A DNA stretch of 64,000 nucleotides from an uncultured Opitutaceae bacterium (GTDB lineage: Bacteria > Verrucomicrobiota > Verrucomicrobiia > Opitutales > Opitutaceae): contig OX638348.1 in the NCBI GenBank assembly GCA_951813085.1, positions 2,241,627 to 2,305,626 on the forward strand. Direction: 5' to 3'. Numbering within the stretch: the stretch's first letter is position 1; every line of letters starts with the position of its first letter. The translations under genes and the position numbers were made by a program. Below the pieces are notes generated by a model, which worked only from the letters and a program-made list of their open reading frames with translations, was not told where the DNA came from and searched no databases. Positions 20,064 through 30,351 of this stretch are shown here, piece after piece.

Positions 20064-21230
20064 CTAGCCCCTTCGAAAGCGATCAATCGCATTGTCATCG
20101 AACCGAACGCCAAGACCAGGATCGGTAGGGACTTCGTATCGTCCATTTTTCATTTCGAACGACTCGACCATTAGATCATCTTGGATCACATGCGTGATGC
20201 TGACCGCATGCTCAATACCTGGAAAGGCCGCTGTCTGATGGGCCTGAAAAACCTGGGCAACGCCCGTGAAAATGCTGTGCTGCAGCCACAACGGGATTCC
20301 GGTAACTTCCGCCATGTAGGCCCTTTGAACGAGTGACTTGCCCACGGGTCCCCCCACTACAAACGCGCCTAGCAACTTCTCCCGTATGAACGGCATCGGA
20401 TCCTCGGGAATGTGTTCCGCAAGCATAAGCGGGAAAGCTCCCTTTAGGCTGCGGTAGCAGTCTACACCCCCATTGTCGCAAGGCGACTCGATGGCGAAAT
20501 AGTGCGGAAACGCTCTCATGCGTTCCGCGAATTCGATCGATCGATCCACGGAGTCCCAGGTCCCATTGGTATCCGCCCAAATACGGAAATCAGAAGGCAC
20601 TGCGGACCGGATTGCTTCCGCTTGCTCAACAGGATCCTCAAAGGGACGCGTCTTCACTTTATGGACACGATAACCGAGATCGTAGCCAAGCCGCACCTCT
20701 GAAGCCATCAATTCCGGTGGGAAACATTGACTCCACCAACATTGAACAATATCCGTCCGTGGTTGGGACGCGAACAAGCGCGACACCGGCATTCCGGAGG
20801 CCTGGCCAATCAGATCGTATACTGCCATGAGCACGCCGCCCAAACCGTCGTCCAATAAAAACTCCCATGGCGACCGACCGACCAATCGTTCGCAAATTTC
20901 CGCGGCTTTACCAATGCTGCCGAGGGAGTCTTCCACATCTAGCAATGCGTCGCCCACTCCTACTAAACCCTCGTCCGTATAAAGTTTCACGAGAGTAGAG
21001 TCATAGTAATCCCGGTTGATCCCCTGCTTCCGGTATACTTCCGCAAATACGTCACGCACGCGTTCGTGCATCGGAACTCGTACCGGTATCACCTCGTAAT
21101 GCGTGATTCTTTGGCTCGCTCCCGTTTGGGACGTAGCGGCCTGAGCCTGGCCCAGCGCCGATTGGACGGATCCTAGTCCCGTCAATGACGCGAGAGCTGC
21201 AAGAATATCGCGGCGGGTGTATCTACGCAT
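20064..21230 (-). CDS. Tat-exported enolase-superfamily (mandelate racemase-like) enzyme
   Basis: 388 residues. The N-terminus MRRYTRRDILAALASL then ALGQAQA is a twin-arginine signal, unusual for enolase-superfamily enzymes, most of which are cytoplasmic. The core shows HKVKTR (KxK-type lysines), the metal Asp in WADTNGTW, the Glu in AIESP and MLAEHIPEDP as third ligand. The length fits a mandelate-racemase-like dehydratase or epimerase. If exported folded by Tat it would act on an acid sugar in the periplasm. It lies 51 bp downstream of the HpcH/HpaI aldolase on the same strand. Confidence 0.85.
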   Translation of the reverse strand: MRRYTRRDILAALASLTGLGSVQSALGQAQAATSQTGASQRITHYEVIPVRVPMHERVRDVFAEVYRKQGINRDYYDSTLVKLYTDEGLVGVGDALLDVEDSLGSIGKAAEICERLVGRSPWEFLLDDGLGGVLMAVYDLIGQASGMPVSRLFASQPRTDIVQCWWSQCFPPELMASEVRLGYDLGYRVHKVKTRPFEDPVEQAEAIRSAVPSDFRIWADTNGTWDSVDRSIEFAERMRAFPHYFAIESPCDNGGVDCYRSLKGAFPLMLAEHIPEDPMPFIREKLLGAFVVGGPVGKSLVQRAYMAEVTGIPLWLQHSIFTGVAQVFQAHQTAAFPGIEHAVSITHVIQDDLMVESFEMKNGRYEVPTDPGLGVRFDDNAIDRFRRG

Positions 21231-21280
21231 CTGTTACAGCGATTACTCTAAAGAGCTCCCGCTGTCAATGAGCTAATCAT

Positions 21281-22057
21281 TCAACCACACGTTATCTGAC
21301 GCGCTGCACGCAGTGAATCGTCTAGACCCTTTCGGATGTATCGAAAATCGCTAGCCACATTGAAAAAACGATACCCTTGGCGCCACAGCATTTCTCGCTC
21401 TTCAGGATTGCTTGAGTTGATTGCGCCAGCCTTCCCATGCCTTTTGCAGGCTTCCCCCGTCTTTTGAACGACGTCCTTTAGCTGCGGGTGATCCAGTTGG
21501 CCCAGCAATCCCAGGTTGGCTGACAAGTCGCCCAAACCGACAAAGAGCATGTCGACCCCCGGCATCGCCGCTATCGCATCGATGTGAGGCAATATCTCTG
21601 GAGTCTCAATCTGCACTATGAGAAACGTATTTTCGTTCTCATGGTTCACATACATCTCAAGCGACACGTCTCCCAAATTCGCATCCGAATGGATGGGGTC
21701 CAGCCCGCGGCGGCCCATCGGTGGAAACTTCATCATCTCTACAACTGCCTGAACCTCAGCCAAATCCTGCGCCTGCGGCAACATCACCCCTCTAGCGCCC
21801 GACTCCAAAAGATAGGCCAAATCCGTATGATCCCTGGGCTTTACACGAATCATGCAATCGCATCCTGAGTTCAAGCTCGAACGTATCATAGACTTAACTA
21901 CAATTTCACCAAGGCGTCTGTGTTCCAGGCAAATCCAAACGCAATCGTAGCCAGCTTGGCCGATCATCTCGACAATCTCTGCATCCGCGTAGCATGCTTT
22001 CGCGCATACAATTGCTTCTCCCGTTGAGAGCTTTTTTCGAACAGTTGATGAAATCAT
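21281..22057 (-). CDS. HpcH/HpaI-family aldolase (2-keto-3-deoxy acid aldolase type)
   Basis: 258 residues from the ATG at 22057 (MISSTVRKKLSTGE); an upstream in-frame ATG at 22090 adds 11 poor residues. Family motifs: DCVWICLEHRRLGE (catalytic His with its Glu), IRVKPRD, ARGVMLPQAQ, QIETPEILPHID (metal Glu) and VGLGDLSANLG (metal Asp). These class II aldolases split 2-keto-3-deoxy sugar acids into pyruvate or tartronate semialdehyde plus an aldehyde. This could complete the pathway begun by the enolase-family dehydratases. Divergent from the sialidase-like gene across 65 bp. Confidence 0.88.
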   Translation of the reverse strand: MISSTVRKKLSTGEAIVCAKACYADAEIVEMIGQAGYDCVWICLEHRRLGEIVVKSMIRSSLNSGCDCMIRVKPRDHTDLAYLLESGARGVMLPQAQDLAEVQAVVEMMKFPPMGRRGLDPIHSDANLGDVSLEMYVNHENENTFLIVQIETPEILPHIDAIAAMPGVDMLFVGLGDLSANLGLLGQLDHPQLKDVVQKTGEACKRHGKAGAINSSNPEEREMLWRQGYRFFNVASDFRYIRKGLDDSLRAARQITCG

Positions 22058-22122
22058 TTCAGAAAACCAATGGAAACCATATCGCTGCAAATTGCATTGT
22101 AAATCAATATACTTCCATTTTA

Positions 22123-23283
22123 ATGCGCGTTGCGCAAATGCTCCGCTCCAATAAGTTTCGATTCGCGATCTCCCTTTTGATCCTACCTATTTTCAGCGGG
22201 GAGTCCAATACTCCCTCGTCTCCCTTTCCTCTAATGCCAAAGAGCAGAGTCGAGGAGACTATCGTATCCTATCGAGGGTCGAGTCCGAACGACTACCTGG
22301 CCTTCCCCGCAATCGTCTCAACCGGCGAATCTGAAATCCTGCTTTCCTACAAACGCGGTCGAGCCCACGCCAAGGACCCAGGGGCGGTATTGGAGATTGC
22401 TCGAATGGACTTGGTTGCTGGCCGCTTTATTCAAGAGCCAATCCAATTGAGTCTCCCTAACGAAATTATGCAGATGGGCGAGTGGGTTCGATTTCCGAAT
22501 GGAACGCTCGCTACCTACATAGATGCTCAAATTGTAGACGCAGATGGCTCGCACATCCGTACTGGACTTGTTCGCGCTTTGAGCGGTGACAATGGAGCGT
22601 CCTTCGGGCCCCTCGAACGCGTAGGGAGCATCGAAGGCGTTGAATACGGATACTTGTTCGATACAGCCACCCTAGGGAATCGACTGTACGCTCTCATTAT
22701 GACCTTCGAGTACCTTGACGCTGGGAGAAGGTCCGTCGATGCGCTTTATACAGATGACAACGGGGAGAGTTGGCGATTTGTTCGAAACTTGAGTCGGGAA
22801 TTCGGTAACATTCGAATCAACGAGAGCAGTCTCATGCCTTACAAGGATGGCTTTATCGTCGCCACGCGAGGCTACGACAATACGCAACGACTTCACCGGG
22901 TCGATCGAGACTTCAAGCTCATTCGATCTACAAATATCACCGAGGAAACGCCAACCATCTCCTCCTACATAGGACGGCCTCGGCTCTTTTCATACAGGGA
23001 GGACCCTTATCTTATCGGCAGGAATTGGAGAGCTCCGGATCGAGCAATACCTATGGAACTCGCCCTCATTCGTTTTGACCCCGAGTCATTGACCGTGGAA
23101 ACGCACTTCGTCCTCGACAACGCCAACCAAGGAAAAGTAACTGACGGCTACTACCCCTGTCCCTTGATTGTGAATACTCGCGACGACGCTATTCTCAATG
23201 TATTCGACTATAGAGCCCTATTAGGATCATCCCCCGATATCATTCGGTTTCAATTCGACCTTTCCGAATTCACGACCCAATGA
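22123..23283 (+). CDS. Exo-sialidase-like (BNR-repeat) secreted protein
   Basis: 386 residues from ATG 22123 (an alternative ATG is at 22138). A signal peptide (FRFAISLLILPIFSG) precedes a six-bladed propeller-like chain. One clear Asp-box-type repeat is present (ALYTDDNGESWRFV) and one weaker (ALSGDNGASFGPL), together with YRGSSPNDYLAFPAIV near the N-terminus. The fold is that of sialidases and other BNR-repeat glycosidases. Many verrucomicrobial members act on unknown sugars, so function beyond 'propeller glycoside-hydrolase-like' is inference. It fits the glycan-degradation setting. Confidence 0.72.
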   Translation: MRVAQMLRSNKFRFAISLLILPIFSGESNTPSSPFPLMPKSRVEETIVSYRGSSPNDYLAFPAIVSTGESEILLSYKRGRAHAKDPGAVLEIARMDLVAGRFIQEPIQLSLPNEIMQMGEWVRFPNGTLATYIDAQIVDADGSHIRTGLVRALSGDNGASFGPLERVGSIEGVEYGYLFDTATLGNRLYALIMTFEYLDAGRRSVDALYTDDNGESWRFVRNLSREFGNIRINESSLMPYKDGFIVATRGYDNTQRLHRVDRDFKLIRSTNITEETPTISSYIGRPRLFSYREDPYLIGRNWRAPDRAIPMELALIRFDPESLTVETHFVLDNANQGKVTDGYYPCPLIVNTRDDAILNVFDYRALLGSSPDIIRFQFDLSEFTTQ

Positions 23284-23428
23284 GAGACCTATGCGCGTTC
23301 CCATTGACTCAATCGCAGTCAACTGTTTACTAGCTAGCGTATTGCGAAATGACGAAGTCACCCGTAGTATTTAACTAAAATAATGACCCGAGGAATAATC
23401 CGGGTCCTGAGCCCCAAATATAATAGTT

Positions 23429-24724
23429 ATGGAAACCCGCCCCAACCTAAACGGCATCAGCACGCTAAATCGCAGACACTTCCTGCGCTCCGCTTCCGCA
23501 TTGATCGCCCTACCCGCGCTCGAATCGCTTCCACTACTAGGAGCCACCCAAGCGGTGACCCAGCCAGTGAAGAAGGCAAAGTCTCTCGTCTCTATCGGCA
23601 CTTATCTGGGTCTCCATCAAAACGCATTTTTCCCGAAAGAAAAAGGTCGAGGCTACGCCATGCCCGAAACGCTTAAGCCGCTTTCTGACCTTCGAGAGAA
23701 ATTCACCGTATTTTCCGGGCTCGATCACCGCGCCCCCAACGGTCACGGAGCATGGAGCAATTTCCTATGCGGCAACGCCCCTGGATCTTATTCTTTCGAC
23801 CAAATCGTCGCTGATCAGATCGGACAAAAGTCGCGTTTCCCATCGGTTCAATTGACCGCGGGCACGGGTGAAGGAAGCAAGGCCATGAGCTTCACCAAGC
23901 AAGGAATCGGGCTTCCCATGATCCAGCGACCCAGCGTTTTCTACAAGCAGCTATTCATGTCCGAAGCGGACAAGGCTCGCATGGACTACATGCTGAAAAG
24001 CGGCAAAAGCTCGCTCGACCTTGTATTGGAGGACGCCCTACGACTGCAAAGCAAGGTTACGCGACGCGACAGCGAGAAGCTTGACGAATACTTCGACTCG
24101 CTGCGATCCGTCGAGAAACGCATGACGCAACAAATCGCGTCCATCGACGACCCGATTCCGCAAACGGACTACCAGCTGCCCGACTCCGATCCCATAACGC
24201 CCAATCTTCTCATGGAGGCCGAGACCCTCATGTACGATCTTATGGCCTTGGCCATCGAAACGGAATCGTCCCGAGTTCTCTCCTTTTTCATCGACGGGCT
24301 GGGACAAGTGTTCTCATTCGACGGCCAACCATTGAAGGCAGGCTATCACGGCCTCTCCCATCATGGCAACGATCCCGCCATGATCCAGGATCTAATCAAG
24401 ATCGAGCAGTCCCATATCGTTTGCTTGAGCAATTTCATCAAGCAATTGGATGAGAAGAAGGATGCCGAAGGAAAATCGCTGCTAGACAGCACTGTCATAT
24501 TGATGGGTACCGGAATGGGCGATGCGAGCCGCCATTCCAACGCAAACCTCCCAACGCTCGTCGCTGGAGGGGGATTCGACCACGGTAGCCATATCGCCAT
24601 CGACCGGGACAAGCAAGACGCTCCCCTGCTCGGCGACCTCTATATTACGTTAATGCAACGCCTCGGCGTGGAGACGAACGAATTCTCCAACGCGAAGCGA
24701 AACATGAACCAGCTATTTAGCTAA
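23429..24724 (+). CDS. DUF1552 protein (module A), Tat-type leader
   Basis: 431 residues. NRRHFLRSASALIALPALESLPLLGA is a twin-arginine-like export signal. The chain carries the DUF1552 hallmarks: an opening GLDHRAPNGHGAW region, FDQIVADQIG, HGLSHHGN with paired histidines, LMGTGMGDASRHSNANLPTLVAGGG and FDHGSHI. The fold is related to the alkaline-phosphatase superfamily by motif style. No activity is known. It starts a two-gene operon with the DUF1592 gene 4 bp downstream, the standard pairing in Planctomycetes and Verrucomicrobia. Confidence 0.9.
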   Translation: METRPNLNGISTLNRRHFLRSASALIALPALESLPLLGATQAVTQPVKKAKSLVSIGTYLGLHQNAFFPKEKGRGYAMPETLKPLSDLREKFTVFSGLDHRAPNGHGAWSNFLCGNAPGSYSFDQIVADQIGQKSRFPSVQLTAGTGEGSKAMSFTKQGIGLPMIQRPSVFYKQLFMSEADKARMDYMLKSGKSSLDLVLEDALRLQSKVTRRDSEKLDEYFDSLRSVEKRMTQQIASIDDPIPQTDYQLPDSDPITPNLLMEAETLMYDLMALAIETESSRVLSFFIDGLGQVFSFDGQPLKAGYHGLSHHGNDPAMIQDLIKIEQSHIVCLSNFIKQLDEKKDAEGKSLLDSTVILMGTGMGDASRHSNANLPTLVAGGGFDHGSHIAIDRDKQDAPLLGDLYITLMQRLGVETNEFSNAKRNMNQLFS

Positions 24725-24728
24725 GTTA

Positions 24729-27440
24729 ATGCTCCAGGGAAATTACAAGGTAGCGGCCGATCTCAATGCGGCCACGAACGACAACGTCCACCCAGCCCAA
24801 GCGGCTCGTCGCAAACGAATTTCCACCGTTGCGGTATCATTGGGCCTATTCGCATCCACCCTTTCGCTACACGCGAATACCGATCTGCCAATCCCAGATC
24901 GTCCTGCGGAGATTCTGAGCGACTACTGCCTGGATTGCCACGACGAGATCGAGCAAAAAGGCGACATCAATCTGGATTTTCTGTCCATCGACTGGAGCCT
25001 GGAAAAGAATCGAGAACTTTGGGAAAAGGCCCACTACATGGCGAAGGAAGGCTTGATGCCGCCCGCCAAGAAACGCCAGCCAAGCGAGGCCGAACGCCAG
25101 GCTGTATTGGATTGGCTCGACGCATCCCTCTTAGAGCACACGCCAATCGGCGGCACACTGCCGCGACGTCTTAACCAAGCGGAGTACGAGACCACCATTA
25201 GAGCGCTTTTCGACATGCCCGAGTTCGAGCTTCCCGTGGGTTTCCCGCGCGATACCGAATTCCACGGTTTCAATAATGTTGGAGAAGGGCTTGTCCTCTC
25301 CCCTCCGCTCATGGAAGCCTACCGGGACGTTGCCGCAAAAATCGCGGACGAGCTCTTTCCCCCCGCGAAGGAGAGTCCCGTCTCGTCAATCCGCCATGCC
25401 GGACCGGAGGACATGGTGCTCAGTTTTTCCGCCGCTACCGTACGAGGAGATTCTCTCCTCCTGGCTTCGCGAGCCGAGCAAATCATGCGCAGCTGCACGT
25501 GGCCCAGTCGGATAGAGATCATGGCATCCGGCACCTATCGGATTACAGTGAATGCTTCCCAATTTCGACCTGTTTCCAACGAACCCATGAAGCTCGAATT
25601 TCGGGCCCGCGAGCTGACGGCTAGCGACCGTTCGTTCACCGAGGTATTTCGATTGCTCGAAGAGATCGATATCACCTCGGAAACTCCCGATAGCATTACC
25701 TTCGAAGCGGACCTTTACGAAGGGCAAACCCTTCTTCTGCGATGGTCCAATGCAGAACTGGACCACGAATTCAACAACCTCGCCGACCAAATGGAAGCCT
25801 GGTTTGAGCGAGACCCGCGCTTCCTCGCCGCCTGGCAAAAAGCGGTTTATACAGTAGGCGATATCAGCAAGCCGAAATTTACCTACCTGCGTGGAAGGAA
25901 TGGCTGGGACGTAGTCACCAAGAACCTGTCGAATCCCGAACTCGATATGAGTCAGGCACGTATGGATACGGAGATGACCCAAGACCTTCTCAAACGGATG
26001 CGGTCGCTAAGTGGAGGCACTTACTCGACGGCTGACGCCCTGTGCCACTACTATTTTGAAAACGGACCCGCTCTCGCAATTCACGGACTCACCGTCGAAG
26101 GTCCGCTAAAATCCGTCGATGACCCAACCGATATCCGCCGCAAGGAACTCCGTTCTCGACTGCTTGGCGAGCGTCAACCAGGGCAATCTGATGACGCCTA
26201 CGCGCGACAATTGCTGAAACGTATCCTCCCGCAAGCGTTCCGTCGTCCGGTTGACGATCAGACAATCGATACCTACATGACCATCGCAAGACGGCATTGG
26301 GACTCAGGTGGCGGTTTCGAAGACGGGATTCATTTGCTGGTACGCAATATCCTGATCTCCCCTCGATTCCTATACCGTCTCGTCGGCCCACACGAGATGG
26401 ACGACTTCGATTTAGCGACACGCCTCTCCTACTTCCTCACGCAGGGGCCCCCGGATGCAAGACTTATAGAGCTGGCTAAAAATGGCGTCCTATCAAACCC
26501 AAAGAACCTGAGGAAAGAAGCCCTTCGACTCATGCCCAGTCGTCCCGACGATGTCATGATCCAGAGCTTTACCAGCCAATGGCTCGATACATCCCTGTTG
26601 CCCGAGATCATGCCTGATCCCGTATTCAGGTTTTCAGACAATGAAATTAAAATAGCCAAGGCAGAAGCCGAGTGGTTCTTCGCCGCGATGCTCAAAGAGA
26701 ACCGACCTCTTACCGATTTCATTGATCCGGACTTCACCTACACGACGCTGACGTTTGCAGAAGACAATTATCAGTACCAAGCATTGGAGAAGCGAGTGAA
26801 GATGGATGACTATCGCGTTGATGTGCGCTCCTTGGAACTCGAACGACTCCCAATGCAGCGGGGTGGACGATTCGGAGGAATTCTCGGGCAATCCGCGACC
26901 ATGATCGCCACCGCCAACGGCGTCGATACGCAACCCGTACTGCGTGGTGTTTGGGTACTTGAGAACATTCTGGGCATGCCTCCTCCACCGCCTCCAAAGA
27001 ACGTACCAGCGCTCACGCCGGATACGCGCGGAGCCACAACCCCCAGGGAACTGTTAGCGGCCCATACCAGCGAAGAATCTTGCGCATCATGCCACACTCG
27101 CATCGACCCGATCGGCTTTGTCTTGGAGAACTTCGATCCCGTAGGGAACTGGCGCGAAGAGTGGCCCAAATCGGGCGTACGTATCGACTCTTCCGGTACG
27201 CTTCCCGATGGGACTGAAATCAATGACATCACCGACCTAAAATCCTGGATCGTCGAAAATATCACTCTCTTCTCGCAATGCCTATCGGAGAAACTCATGA
27301 CCTACGCCACCGGTCGCGTTCCGAACTACGCGGAACGAAAGGAGATCGAGACCATTGTCCAAGAAAACCATCAGAATGGCGAAGGGTTTCAAGATCTCGT
27401 CTTAGCCCTTATTGAAAGCGAAACCTTTCGCGCGAAATAG
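24729..27440 (+). CDS. DUF1587/1595/1592/1588/1585 haem-binding multidomain protein (module A)
   Basis: 903 residues. After an N-terminal export region comes a cytochrome-like segment with CLDCH at 67-71. Then come DUF1587 (PRRLNQAEYETTIRALF, from ~145), DUF1595 (LLKRILPQAFRRPVD, ~495), DUF1592 (HLLVRNILISPRFLYRL, ~540), DUF1588 with a second CxxCH (SCASCHTRIDPIGF, ~785) and DUF1585 (CLSEKLMTYATGRVP, ~855). The whole-gene order is that of the large 'PSD' cytochrome-like proteins of this phylum. They probably transfer electrons outside the cytoplasmic membrane with their DUF1552 partner, though the reaction is unknown. Ends with TAG. Confidence 0.9.
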   Translation: MLQGNYKVAADLNAATNDNVHPAQAARRKRISTVAVSLGLFASTLSLHANTDLPIPDRPAEILSDYCLDCHDEIEQKGDINLDFLSIDWSLEKNRELWEKAHYMAKEGLMPPAKKRQPSEAERQAVLDWLDASLLEHTPIGGTLPRRLNQAEYETTIRALFDMPEFELPVGFPRDTEFHGFNNVGEGLVLSPPLMEAYRDVAAKIADELFPPAKESPVSSIRHAGPEDMVLSFSAATVRGDSLLLASRAEQIMRSCTWPSRIEIMASGTYRITVNASQFRPVSNEPMKLEFRARELTASDRSFTEVFRLLEEIDITSETPDSITFEADLYEGQTLLLRWSNAELDHEFNNLADQMEAWFERDPRFLAAWQKAVYTVGDISKPKFTYLRGRNGWDVVTKNLSNPELDMSQARMDTEMTQDLLKRMRSLSGGTYSTADALCHYYFENGPALAIHGLTVEGPLKSVDDPTDIRRKELRSRLLGERQPGQSDDAYARQLLKRILPQAFRRPVDDQTIDTYMTIARRHWDSGGGFEDGIHLLVRNILISPRFLYRLVGPHEMDDFDLATRLSYFLTQGPPDARLIELAKNGVLSNPKNLRKEALRLMPSRPDDVMIQSFTSQWLDTSLLPEIMPDPVFRFSDNEIKIAKAEAEWFFAAMLKENRPLTDFIDPDFTYTTLTFAEDNYQYQALEKRVKMDDYRVDVRSLELERLPMQRGGRFGGILGQSATMIATANGVDTQPVLRGVWVLENILGMPPPPPPKNVPALTPDTRGATTPRELLAAHTSEESCASCHTRIDPIGFVLENFDPVGNWREEWPKSGVRIDSSGTLPDGTEINDITDLKSWIVENITLFSQCLSEKLMTYATGRVPNYAERKEIETIVQENHQNGEGFQDLVLALIESETFRAK

Positions 27441-27667
27441 CGTATCCGACTGGATCAACGCTCCAAGCGGACGAAATGCGACCCGAATTTAAATCGCAAC
27501 GCTAAGCGGGCGATTTTGATGCATTGATCCTTACGGACACTTTCGATCGACAGGATTAACAGGAGCTCAAGATGAACCTGGAAACGAATGGATACTAGCA
27601 GCGGCAAAACCGCGTACGTTGACAACGTTAAGATCTGGAGGAAGCGCTAGTCGAGTTTCCCGCTTTC

Positions 27668-30331
27668 CTACTTCGATAGGAATATTTCGCTCTGCGCTAC
27701 CGCATGTATCAGCGAACGAAAGCCGTAGTCCTCTTTAGAAAGCTCCGAAACGATCTGGTCGATTTCACGGCGGTCGGCGAATTCGATTTCAGCGCCAGTC
27801 GCATAGGTCATCACTTGGTTCACCAGATTTCGCGCGATCTGCTCGGTATCGGAAAGCGCGAGTTTCTTGAATCCTTCAATGTCGCTAAATGACCTGCCAT
27901 CGTGCATCGTATAGCTCGCGTCAACCGCCGGGCCATCCGTCCACGTTTTCCCTTTGCTGATGGCACGGTAGCGATCACGCCAACCCCCAATTACGTCGTA
28001 ACTCTCAAGAGCGAAGCCCGGAGGATCGATCATCTTATGGCAGGCCATGCATGAACCGATAGAGCGGTGCTTATCGAGCTGGTCGCGTATCGAAATCGCT
28101 CCGCGTATATCCGGTTCGACCGCAGGAACCTGGTCGGGAGGCGGCGGGATGTGCTTGCCCATAATTCGTTCGAGCAGCCAAACCCCTCTAACGATCGGTG
28201 AGGTCGTCGTCCCGTTCGCCGTCACCTTGAGGACGCTGGCATGGGTAATCAGGCCTCCCCTGTGAGAATCGGGTCCGAGCGGCACTTCCCGCAGTCCGGT
28301 TTCCATCCCAAACTCTATTCCATAGTGCTTAGCCAGTCGCTCATTTAAAACCGTGAAATCGGAGTCTATTACATTCGAAACGCTCAGGTTCTTGTCTATC
28401 ATGCACTTGAGATACGAATACGTTTCATCAAGCATTGAATAGAGCAGAATATTGTCGTATTCAGGATACAATGTCGCATCCGGAGTCGTAAAGGTGATGT
28501 CTCTAAGTTCGAGCCAGCTATCTGCAAAATTCCTAACGAAGGACTCTGCTCTGGGGTCCTCGAGCATGCGTTCTACCTGCTCAGCCAGGACCTCTCTCTC
28601 CATCAAGCGCCCTGTTCGCGCATCCTCGAGCAGCACCTCGTCGGGCGGTCGGCTCCAGAGAAAATAGCTCAGCCGAGACGCGATGCTGTAAGCGTCCAGC
28701 CGACCCGGTTCTTCATTGAAATAGAGGAAACGGTGAGATGAGAGGATTGCCCGATAGCCCGCCTTGACCGCGCTCAAGAGAGAGCCGCTCGCGGCCAACT
28801 CTTCTTTCGCGAAATCGAAGTAGGGCTGGATCTCATACGCAGTATTTGGTCGACGAAACGCGCGGTCCGCAAATTGCGCGAGCGCGCGCTTCAAGTCCTT
28901 CTCGGGATCAGAACTCACAAGCTCGCTATCTTGGATTTGCATCGCGCCGAATAGTCGCTGTCGCAATTCCTGGGTTTCCAATCCTGGGTAGATCCGTTCG
29001 ACTTCCAGCCCCTCTACCGCAATGCCAGTCGTTCCATCCTCAAGAACTGACAGATCCGCTATCACCTTCGAGGGCACCCATTCAAGGGTCTTGTCGACGG
29101 GTTGGACGCCAATTATGTGAGTTTTACGTATCCATGCATCATATACAAATTCTTGCGTTTCCTCCGTCGCTTCAAATTTGCCTACCCAATATACCGCCGG
29201 AGCCTTAGCTCTCAAGATTCCCGTGTAAATCCGTCCCCATACGTTACGTCCCTCCGGAGGTTCGTGAGCCCTGGCCTTGACCCGGATCCGATACCAGCCC
29301 GTTTCCGGAACCTCTGTTCCCGCCATTCGCCCATGGAATCCGTGGGTGGTCGGAAAGCTGTAAACCGCCCCTTCATGGTAGATCCCTTGACGCTCATTAT
29401 GAATTCGCTCGGCTCCCACGCCTAGCTCGTTTGGGTGGTAGACACGCTTGTAGGGTCGACGAGTCAATTCCTCAGCAATTTCAGCGTTTCGCGCAATGGT
29501 CCCCTGCAGGTCGAGAGGTGAATTGGCATCTACAAATTGCCCTCCCTCATACCGATAGGTCTTATTCTCGCTCGATAAAAAAGTGCGATAGCCTTCATAG
29601 AAAAATATGGTCGGCAATTCATTAGAGGTCGCGAACGGATCGATTTCAATGAGACGCAGATCTTTGGGCAGAGAAGTCGTCGCCTTCTTCGGAGGATCGA
29701 TCGCGCGCCGAAACGATTCATCCAACATCGTATCGACAACACCAAGATAATTTTGCAGCACATAGTAAGAGATCTGCTGACCTTCGGCTATGTTGCTAAA
29801 CCCATCGATCGTAACATCTTCCGGCAATTGCTCACGCAATGGGATATTCACTCCCAGCACATCGTGAATAGTATTTTCATATTCAATACGATTCAATCTC
29901 CTCGAAAGTACTCGACCACCGGCATCAATGTGACTCCTAGATATATCGTAGAGAATCGCTTCAAATTGCCCCAAGAACTCGGAGCGTTCATCCGGCTCGA
30001 CCAGGGAATCCTCTGGAGGGGGCATCTCATGCTCCTTAATTCGATCATGTATGAACGCCCATCGATCCATAATCGAATGGTCCGAGGGATTGAATGCGAG
30101 CGACTCCAGATCGAGCTCGCCTTTCTTGTCCACTTCATTGTGGCATTCGTAACAATTCAGGTCGAGAAATTCGACCACCGATTCAGGCAATACCACTTCA
30201 TTCACTTCTTCGCCAAAACAGCAAATAGTGGATACGATGAAGACACAGAGAAAAGATCTATATTTAGCTAATATCACAACCCGTAAATGCACGATTTCGT
30301 ATGGCAACCCCTTGAGTGAACAAAGAGGCAT
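27668..30331 (-). CDS. DUF1587/1595/1592/1588/1585 haem-binding multidomain protein (module B)
   Basis: 887 residues in the same domain order as the module A protein. CYECH lies in the first ~60 residues, then RRLNRIEYENTIHDVLG (DUF1587), AFRRPNTAYEIQPYF (DUF1595), RAILSSHRFLYFNEEPG (DUF1592), SCMACHKMIDPPGFALESYD (DUF1588 with CxxCH) and LVNQVMTYATGAEIEF (DUF1585). Between DUF1587 and DUF1595 it has a larger insert (HGFHGRMAGTEVPETG...). It sits 20 bp after its DUF1552 partner and converges with module A. The 227-bp gap 27441-27667 holds no gene. A GTG at codon 14 is a possible alternative start. Confidence 0.9.
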   Translation of the reverse strand: MPLCSLKGLPYEIVHLRVVILAKYRSFLCVFIVSTICCFGEEVNEVVLPESVVEFLDLNCYECHNEVDKKGELDLESLAFNPSDHSIMDRWAFIHDRIKEHEMPPPEDSLVEPDERSEFLGQFEAILYDISRSHIDAGGRVLSRRLNRIEYENTIHDVLGVNIPLREQLPEDVTIDGFSNIAEGQQISYYVLQNYLGVVDTMLDESFRRAIDPPKKATTSLPKDLRLIEIDPFATSNELPTIFFYEGYRTFLSSENKTYRYEGGQFVDANSPLDLQGTIARNAEIAEELTRRPYKRVYHPNELGVGAERIHNERQGIYHEGAVYSFPTTHGFHGRMAGTEVPETGWYRIRVKARAHEPPEGRNVWGRIYTGILRAKAPAVYWVGKFEATEETQEFVYDAWIRKTHIIGVQPVDKTLEWVPSKVIADLSVLEDGTTGIAVEGLEVERIYPGLETQELRQRLFGAMQIQDSELVSSDPEKDLKRALAQFADRAFRRPNTAYEIQPYFDFAKEELAASGSLLSAVKAGYRAILSSHRFLYFNEEPGRLDAYSIASRLSYFLWSRPPDEVLLEDARTGRLMEREVLAEQVERMLEDPRAESFVRNFADSWLELRDITFTTPDATLYPEYDNILLYSMLDETYSYLKCMIDKNLSVSNVIDSDFTVLNERLAKHYGIEFGMETGLREVPLGPDSHRGGLITHASVLKVTANGTTTSPIVRGVWLLERIMGKHIPPPPDQVPAVEPDIRGAISIRDQLDKHRSIGSCMACHKMIDPPGFALESYDVIGGWRDRYRAISKGKTWTDGPAVDASYTMHDGRSFSDIEGFKKLALSDTEQIARNLVNQVMTYATGAEIEFADRREIDQIVSELSKEDYGFRSLIHAVAQSEIFLSK

Positions 30332-30351
30332 GAATCATCAATGGACGCTCC

